A stretch of 64,000 nt of DNA from Nocardiopsis flavescens (GTDB taxonomy: Bacteria; Actinomycetota; Actinomycetes; Streptosporangiales; Streptosporangiaceae), in contig NZ_FQZK01000024.1 in the NCBI RefSeq assembly GCF_900141985.1, forward strand, positions 1 to 64,000, read 5' to 3'. The position numbers and the translations under genes are program-made. Of this stretch, positions 60,477 to 64,000 are shown piece after piece. The notes under the pieces were generated by a model. That model saw nothing but the letters and a program-made list of their open reading frames with translations. It was not told the origin of the DNA and ran no database searches. Positions within the stretch are counted from its first letter, which is position 1. Every line of letters starts with the position of its first letter.

Positions 60477-60764
60477 TCAGGTCGCGGTACCGCCCCTCCC
60501 GCGGCCGGCCGCCGCGCGGACGAGCGCGGCCCCGAGCGCGAGGAGTGCCCCGGCGGCCAGCGCCGGCCACGCCAGCAGGCCCCGGGCCGCCACCGCCTCC
60601 GGGCAGCTCTGCCCGGGGACCCCGGAGTCGAAGTACATCGGCGCGGGGAAGAAGGCCGATCCGCAGCCGGACGCGGTCTCCGTCGCCACCGGCAGCAGGC
60701 CGGCCGCCGCCCCGGCGACCGCGACGGCGGCTCCGAGCAGGATCACGATCGTCGTCGTCTTCAC
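60477..60764 (-). CDS. Small membrane protein, function unknown
   Basis: 95 residues with two transmembrane helices (about 3-22 and 62-82) and an outer loop containing ASGCGSAFFPAP and QSCPEAV, a two-cysteine pattern I recognise from uncharacterised actinobacterial membrane proteins. The GTG at 60764 gives a short basic n-region; the longer frame to 60830 is less likely. Confidence 0.7.
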   Translation of the reverse strand: MKTTTIVILLGAAVAVAGAAAGLLPVATETASGCGSAFFPAPMYFDSGVPGQSCPEAVAARGLLAWPALAAGALLALGAALVRAAAGRGRGGTAT

Positions 60765-60876
60765 CGGGGACCGCCAGGGGGTGGGGTGGGGGCAGGGGAG
60801 CGCTTCGCCCGGAACGCTACCGCGCGGCACCGACGGTCCGCCCCGGGCCCTGCCCGGTCCCGCCCGGCTCCGGAAC

Positions 60877-61299
60877 CTAGGCGGTGCGGGCGTCGTGCGC
60901 CTCGCGGTTGCCCAGCACCTCGCCCATGTTCGCCTCGGCCCAGGCCTTGAGGCCGCGCACCTGCTCGTGCAGCGACAGGCCCAGCGGGGTCAGCTCGTAG
61001 GTGACCGTGACCGGCACGGTGGGGGTCACGGTCCGGGTGAGGAGCCCGTCGCGCTCCAGGGAGCGCAGCGTCTGGGTGAGCATCTTCTGGCTGACGCCCG
61101 CGAGCGTGCGCGCCAGCTCCGAGAACCGCATCGGCCGGGGGCCCCGCGCGTCCTGCCCGCCGCCGAGCGCGCACAGCACCAGGGCGACCCACTTGTCGGA
61201 GATGCGGTCGAGCAGTTTCCGGCTCGGACACACGTCCAGGAACGCGTTGTACTCCGTCTTGGCCTGCGCCCGCTTCTGGGCCGCCGTCGTGGTCCCCAT
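60877..61299 (-). CDS. HxlR-family transcriptional regulator
   Basis: 140 residues with the HxlR winged HTH: SDKWVALVLCAL, MRFSELARTLAGVSQKMLTQ and LERDGLLTR. Members often respond to electrophiles through a Cys near the N-terminus; here Cys33 (DVCPSRKLLD) is in that position. It is divergent from an aldo/keto reductase with palindromes between, so it probably represses that gene. Confidence 0.92.
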   Translation of the reverse strand: MGTTTAAQKRAQAKTEYNAFLDVCPSRKLLDRISDKWVALVLCALGGGQDARGPRPMRFSELARTLAGVSQKMLTQTLRSLERDGLLTRTVTPTVPVTVTYELTPLGLSLHEQVRGLKAWAEANMGEVLGNREAHDARTA

Positions 61300-61329
61300 C
61301 GCCCGCTCCCGTCTCCTGGACCTCACCAG

Positions 61330-61362
61330 GGCACCTTGAGGTGCCTACTTCCCGTCGGGAAG
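61330..61362. promoter_or_regulatory. Candidate HxlR operators
   Basis: Two perfect palindromes, GGCACCTTGAGGTGCC (61330-61345) and CTTCCCGTCGGGAAG (61348-61362), lie between the divergent HxlR and aldo/keto reductase genes, 70-100 nt before the reductase ATG. Confidence 0.6.
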
Positions 61363-61430
61363 GTACCTGACCAGTATGGAGAAGGGCTCCACGAGGAACC
61401 ACCCCTGGCACGGACACGAAAGAGGTAGGG

Positions 61431-62306
61431 ATGAGCGCGCTCTCCCCTTCGCTTCCCGGCGGCACCTGGACGCTGGGCGACCTGACCGTCGGCCGCTTCG
61501 GCTACGGCGCGATGCAGCTGGCGGGCCCGGGGGTCATGGGGCCGCCCGCCGACCACGACGGTGCGGTCGCCGTCCTGCGCGAGGCGGTGGACCTCGGGGT
61601 CACGCACATCGACACCAGCGACGCCTACGGGCCCCGCGTGACCAACCGCCTGATCCGCGAGGCGCTGAGCCCCTACCCGGAGTCGCTGCACGTGGTGACC
61701 AAGGTCGGCGCGCGGCGGGACGAGCAGGGAGGGTGGCCGGTGGCCCGGCGGCCGGAGGAGCTGCGCCGACAGGTGGAGGAGAACCTGGAGTCGCTCGGTG
61801 TGGAGGTGCTGGACCTGGTGTATCTGCGCGTCGGTGACGCCACCGGGCCCGTGGACGGGCCGGTCGCCGAGGCGTTCGGCGCCCTGGCGGACCTGAGGGA
61901 GGAGGGTCTCGTCCGCCACCTGGGGGTGAGCAACGCGACCGCCGCGCAGGTGGCCGAGGCGCAGGCCGTCGCGCCGGTCGTGAGCGTGCAGAACATGTAC
62001 AACCTCGCGCACCGGGGCGACGACGCGCTGGTCGACCGGCTGGCAGGCGAAGGGGTGGCCTACGTGCCGTTCTTCCCGCTGGGCGGGTTCAGCCCGTTGC
62101 AGTCGTCGGCGCTGTCGGCGGTGGCGGCCCGGCTGGACGCGGCGCCCCTGTCCGTCGCGCTGGCGTGGCTGCTGCACAGGTCACCGAACATCCTGCTGAT
62201 TCCGGGGACGTCGTCGGTCGCGCACCTGCGGGAGAACGCGGCCGGGGCCGGACTGAAGCTGTCGGGGGAGGACCTGGCCGAGCTGGACACCATCGGCCGG
62301 AAGTGA
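61431..62306 (+). CDS. Aldo/keto reductase, YdbC/PdxI-like (pyridoxal reductase type)
   Basis: 291 residues, TIM barrel. It closely follows Escherichia coli YdbC (PdxI): GYGAMQLAGPGVMGPP at the start, HIDTSDAYGP (catalytic Asp/Tyr), VTKVGARR (Lys), AYVPFFPLGGFSPLQSS and LLIPGTSSVAHLREN (NADPH site). As in YdbC, the usual catalytic His of the family is replaced in the LRVGD strand. The likely reaction is NADPH-dependent pyridoxal to pyridoxine. Divergent from the HxlR regulator. Confidence 0.9.
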   Translation: MSALSPSLPGGTWTLGDLTVGRFGYGAMQLAGPGVMGPPADHDGAVAVLREAVDLGVTHIDTSDAYGPRVTNRLIREALSPYPESLHVVTKVGARRDEQGGWPVARRPEELRRQVEENLESLGVEVLDLVYLRVGDATGPVDGPVAEAFGALADLREEGLVRHLGVSNATAAQVAEAQAVAPVVSVQNMYNLAHRGDDALVDRLAGEGVAYVPFFPLGGFSPLQSSALSAVAARLDAAPLSVALAWLLHRSPNILLIPGTSSVAHLRENAAGAGLKLSGEDLAELDTIGRK

Positions 62307-62389
62307 GCCGGGCCGTGACCCGAGCGGGTGGGGTGGGTGGGGGTGGGCGGTGGTCTCCCGCCGGCGGTGTTGTCCGCAGGTGGACGCCT

Positions 62390-62517
62390 GTTGTCGTTGT
62401 CCTGCCGATCCGGTAGAAAACCCGGAAGGGCATTGTTGGCGCATGGGTGTTTTGTCTGTTTTTTGAGAAGTTGTAAAATCGGGTGGTCTCCCGTGGTATT
62501 CGCCCAGGTCATTTACT
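62390..62517 (+). promoter_or_regulatory. Probable CRISPR leader
   Basis: The stretch before the first repeat is markedly AT-richer than its surroundings (for example TTTTTTGAGAAGTTGTAAAATC around 62458-62480 in two pieces), as expected for a type I-E leader. Position on the left agrees with the decayed last repeat at the right end. Confidence 0.65.
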
Positions 62518-62851
62518 GTGCTTCCCGCGCACGCGGGGATGGTCCCGTCGAACGGGCTCTGGTGAACATCGCCGGTTAGTGCTCCCCGCGCACGCGGGGA
62601 TGGTCCCGGGGGCGCGATCGGCCTGAAGGGCAAGCCGCAGTGCTCCCCGCGCACGCGGGGATGGTCCCGCTCTCACTGGTGTGCGTATGGCCGCGTACCA
62701 GTGCTCCCCGCGCACGCGGGGATGGTCCCTCCAGGATGGCGATGGCGGCCACGAAGGTTGTGTGCTCCCCGCGCACGCGGGGATGGTCCCCGGCCGTCCT
62801 CGTGGACGAGGCCAAGGGTTACGTGCTCCCCGCGCACGCGGGGACGGCTCC
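62518..62851 (+). CRISPR. Type I-E CRISPR array, 6 repeats and 5 spacers, no cas genes in window
   Basis: 29-bp repeats begin at 62518, 62579, 62640, 62701, 62762 and 62823, separated by five spacers of exactly 32 bp. The repeat starts GTGCTCCCCGCGCACG and ends GGGGATGGTCCC, the usual actinobacterial I-E type with an internal CCCCGCG-CACGCGGGG hairpin. Repeat 1 has one change (C to T at position 6) and repeat 6 has a degenerate end (GGGGACGGCTCC), marking the distal end on the right. Spacer origin cannot be judged without a search. Confidence 0.97.
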
Positions 62852-62973
62852 TCGTGCCGGACGCCCACGGCACCTACAAGGCCCCAGTGAACCGCCCGCG
62901 ATCCACCCCCGGCCCGCACCTCACCCCGCCGGATGTCCTGACGGAACCCCCGGCCCGAGACACCCGGCTTCGC

Positions 62974-63903
62974 TCAAGGAGCGGGTGACTCCTGGACGGT
63001 CATTTCAAAGGCCAGCTCCATACACCGCAGGCGGGCCGGGGAGAAGTCGTACGGCATCTTTCCGACGGCTTCCACCAAACCCATGGTCTTTTTCGTCCTG
63101 CTGGAGTCCTGACCGGTCTCGTCCCCGCCTTCACCGGCGGTGTCGGGGTGCAGGGCATCCCAGGAGTCGAAGAGCGCCTCTTCGCTCTCCGCCAGGTCGG
63201 AATCATCGATGGCGGCGTGCAGCATCAGTTCGAAGGCGTGCCGTTCGGCGGCCACCTGTGCCACGCGGGGGTCGTCGACGGCGACCGTGTCGTCGAGCGC
63301 CTCCTCGGCGGCGTCAACGCGGTCGGATTCCTCACGTAGATCCGGGTGGGCGGCCAAGGCGAGGAAACGACTGGCCTGTACGGCCGCACCGAGCGGGCCG
63401 AAGAGCCGTTCGGTGACCAGCAGGGTGTCCAGGTCCGTCTGGCGCAGGGAGCCCTCCGGCAGGCCCGTGAAGCGGTCGGTGACGAAGTCGGAGAGCAGGC
63501 CCATCCTGTTGCCCAGGGTTCGCATGCGCTGCACGGCGGCCCGCTGCCGCCGTAGTTCCGCCTCCCGGGCGGTGAGGGCTTCCTCCAGCCGTCCCAGGAC
63601 ACCCGCGACACCGTGGTCGGTGTCGGCCTCCGCGTCGGCGCCCGTACCGGTGTCGGCGGGAGCCGTGTCGGCAAAGGCGTCACGGATGTCGTCCAGGGCG
63701 ATCCCCGCGTCGGCCATCTTGCGGATCCACAGCAGCCGGATCATTTCTTCGTAGCCGTAGCGGCGGCGGTCGTCACCGCCCCGCTCGGGCTCGGGGAGCA
63801 GGCCGATCTCGTGGTAGTGGCGGATCGCCCGCGGTGTGGTGCCGACGAACGATGCCGCGTCACCGATCTTCACCTTGCGCGGCGGAACAAAGGACGAATA
63901 CAT
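62974..63903 (-). CDS. MerR-family transcriptional regulator with long effector domain
   Basis: 309 residues: a MerR HTH with wing (KIGDAASFVGTTPRAIRHYHEIGLL, then RRRYGYEEMIRLLWIRKM), an Asp/Ala-rich insertion (about 80-100), a coiled-coil (LEEALTAREAELRRQRAAVQRM) and a 180-residue acidic helical C-terminal domain of a type found in large actinobacterial MerR proteins. Ligand unknown. GAGGAAGG lies 8 nt before the ATG at 63903. The last 97 bp of the window hold its upstream region. Confidence 0.87.
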   Translation of the reverse strand: MYSSFVPPRKVKIGDAASFVGTTPRAIRHYHEIGLLPEPERGGDDRRRYGYEEMIRLLWIRKMADAGIALDDIRDAFADTAPADTGTGADAEADTDHGVAGVLGRLEEALTAREAELRRQRAAVQRMRTLGNRMGLLSDFVTDRFTGLPEGSLRQTDLDTLLVTERLFGPLGAAVQASRFLALAAHPDLREESDRVDAAEEALDDTVAVDDPRVAQVAAERHAFELMLHAAIDDSDLAESEEALFDSWDALHPDTAGEGGDETGQDSSRTKKTMGLVEAVGKMPYDFSPARLRCMELAFEMTVQESPAP

Positions 63904-64000
63904 GGGCGGGGCCTTCCTCGGTGGGGCGGGGCGTGCGCCCACCGAACCACATGACGTTACGGAAGGTGCAACTCTCGGCACCCCGCCCCGCACGCGTCAT

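Noticed and set aside
62509..62919. Minus-strand frames rich in HPRVRGEH/SPRARGA repeats
   Set aside because: They are translations of the CRISPR repeats, not proteins.
1..64000. tRNA, rRNA, insertion sequences, prophage
   Set aside because: No tRNA-like cloverleaf, rRNA sequence, transposase or phage structural gene was recognised by eye.

Overview
The window is high-GC actinobacterial DNA. GTG starts are common, genes are tightly packed with many 1-4 nt stop/start overlaps, and several start codons sit just after a TANNNT -10 box with no Shine-Dalgarno. The gene content (complete nuoA-N with menaquinone genes, BldC, a subtilisin-inhibitor homologue, WYL, HxlR, LacI and MerR regulators, pectate lyase, type I-E CRISPR repeats) fits a filamentous actinomycete. 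The Nocardiopsis/Thermobifida/Streptomonospora group is my best guess, from gene style only. No rRNA or tRNA genes were recognised.

Layout. 1-10.2 kb is chromosomal core: the 3' end of clpC, a DUF3105 protein, mutY, two exported proteins (one in the subtilisin-inhibitor family), radA, a GDSL hydrolase, an NlpC/P60 hydrolase, a methyltransferase, a TIM-barrel isomerase-like protein and proC. 10.4-15.4 kb carries a membrane protein with 45-bp tandem repeats, an AcuC-type deacetylase, a conserved phosphatase-like protein and a small HTH protein. 15.7-19.8 kb is a cytochrome c maturation operon (resA-ccdA-resB-ccsB). 19.8-22.3 kb is a LacI regulator divergent from a pectate lyase, with a classic LacI operator between them. 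22.3-27.4 kb holds a PLDc_N protein, bldC, a DUF4229 protein, an HTH/MFS pair with a strong palindromic operator, and a secreted beta-propeller protein.

27.5-47.3 kb is a respiratory block: menaquinone methyltransferase, a menaquinone-type prenyl reductase, all fourteen complex I genes and a polyprenyl diphosphate synthase. A near-perfect Rex (NADH sensor) operator lies upstream of the reductase-nuo operon, so quinone supply and NADH:menaquinone oxidoreductase probably share redox control.

47.5-64 kb is accessory in character: two tandem exported proteins of unknown function, RarD, an HNH nuclease resembling restriction enzymes that cut phosphorothioated DNA, a WYL regulator, RidA, a Uma2-family nuclease between ~100-bp direct repeats, a 4-hydroxymandelate-synthase-like dioxygenase, a three-part flavoprotein lacking the thioredoxin-reductase CxxC, a T4-Pnkp-like 3'-phosphatase next to an AbrB/RelE-like toxin-antitoxin pair, a DUF4333 lipoprotein, an HxlR/aldo-keto reductase pair, and a short type I-E CRISPR array with no cas genes in view. 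The best leads are the stand-alone HmaS homologue, the concentration of defence and repair genes at the right end, and the Rex-nuo-menaquinone arrangement.
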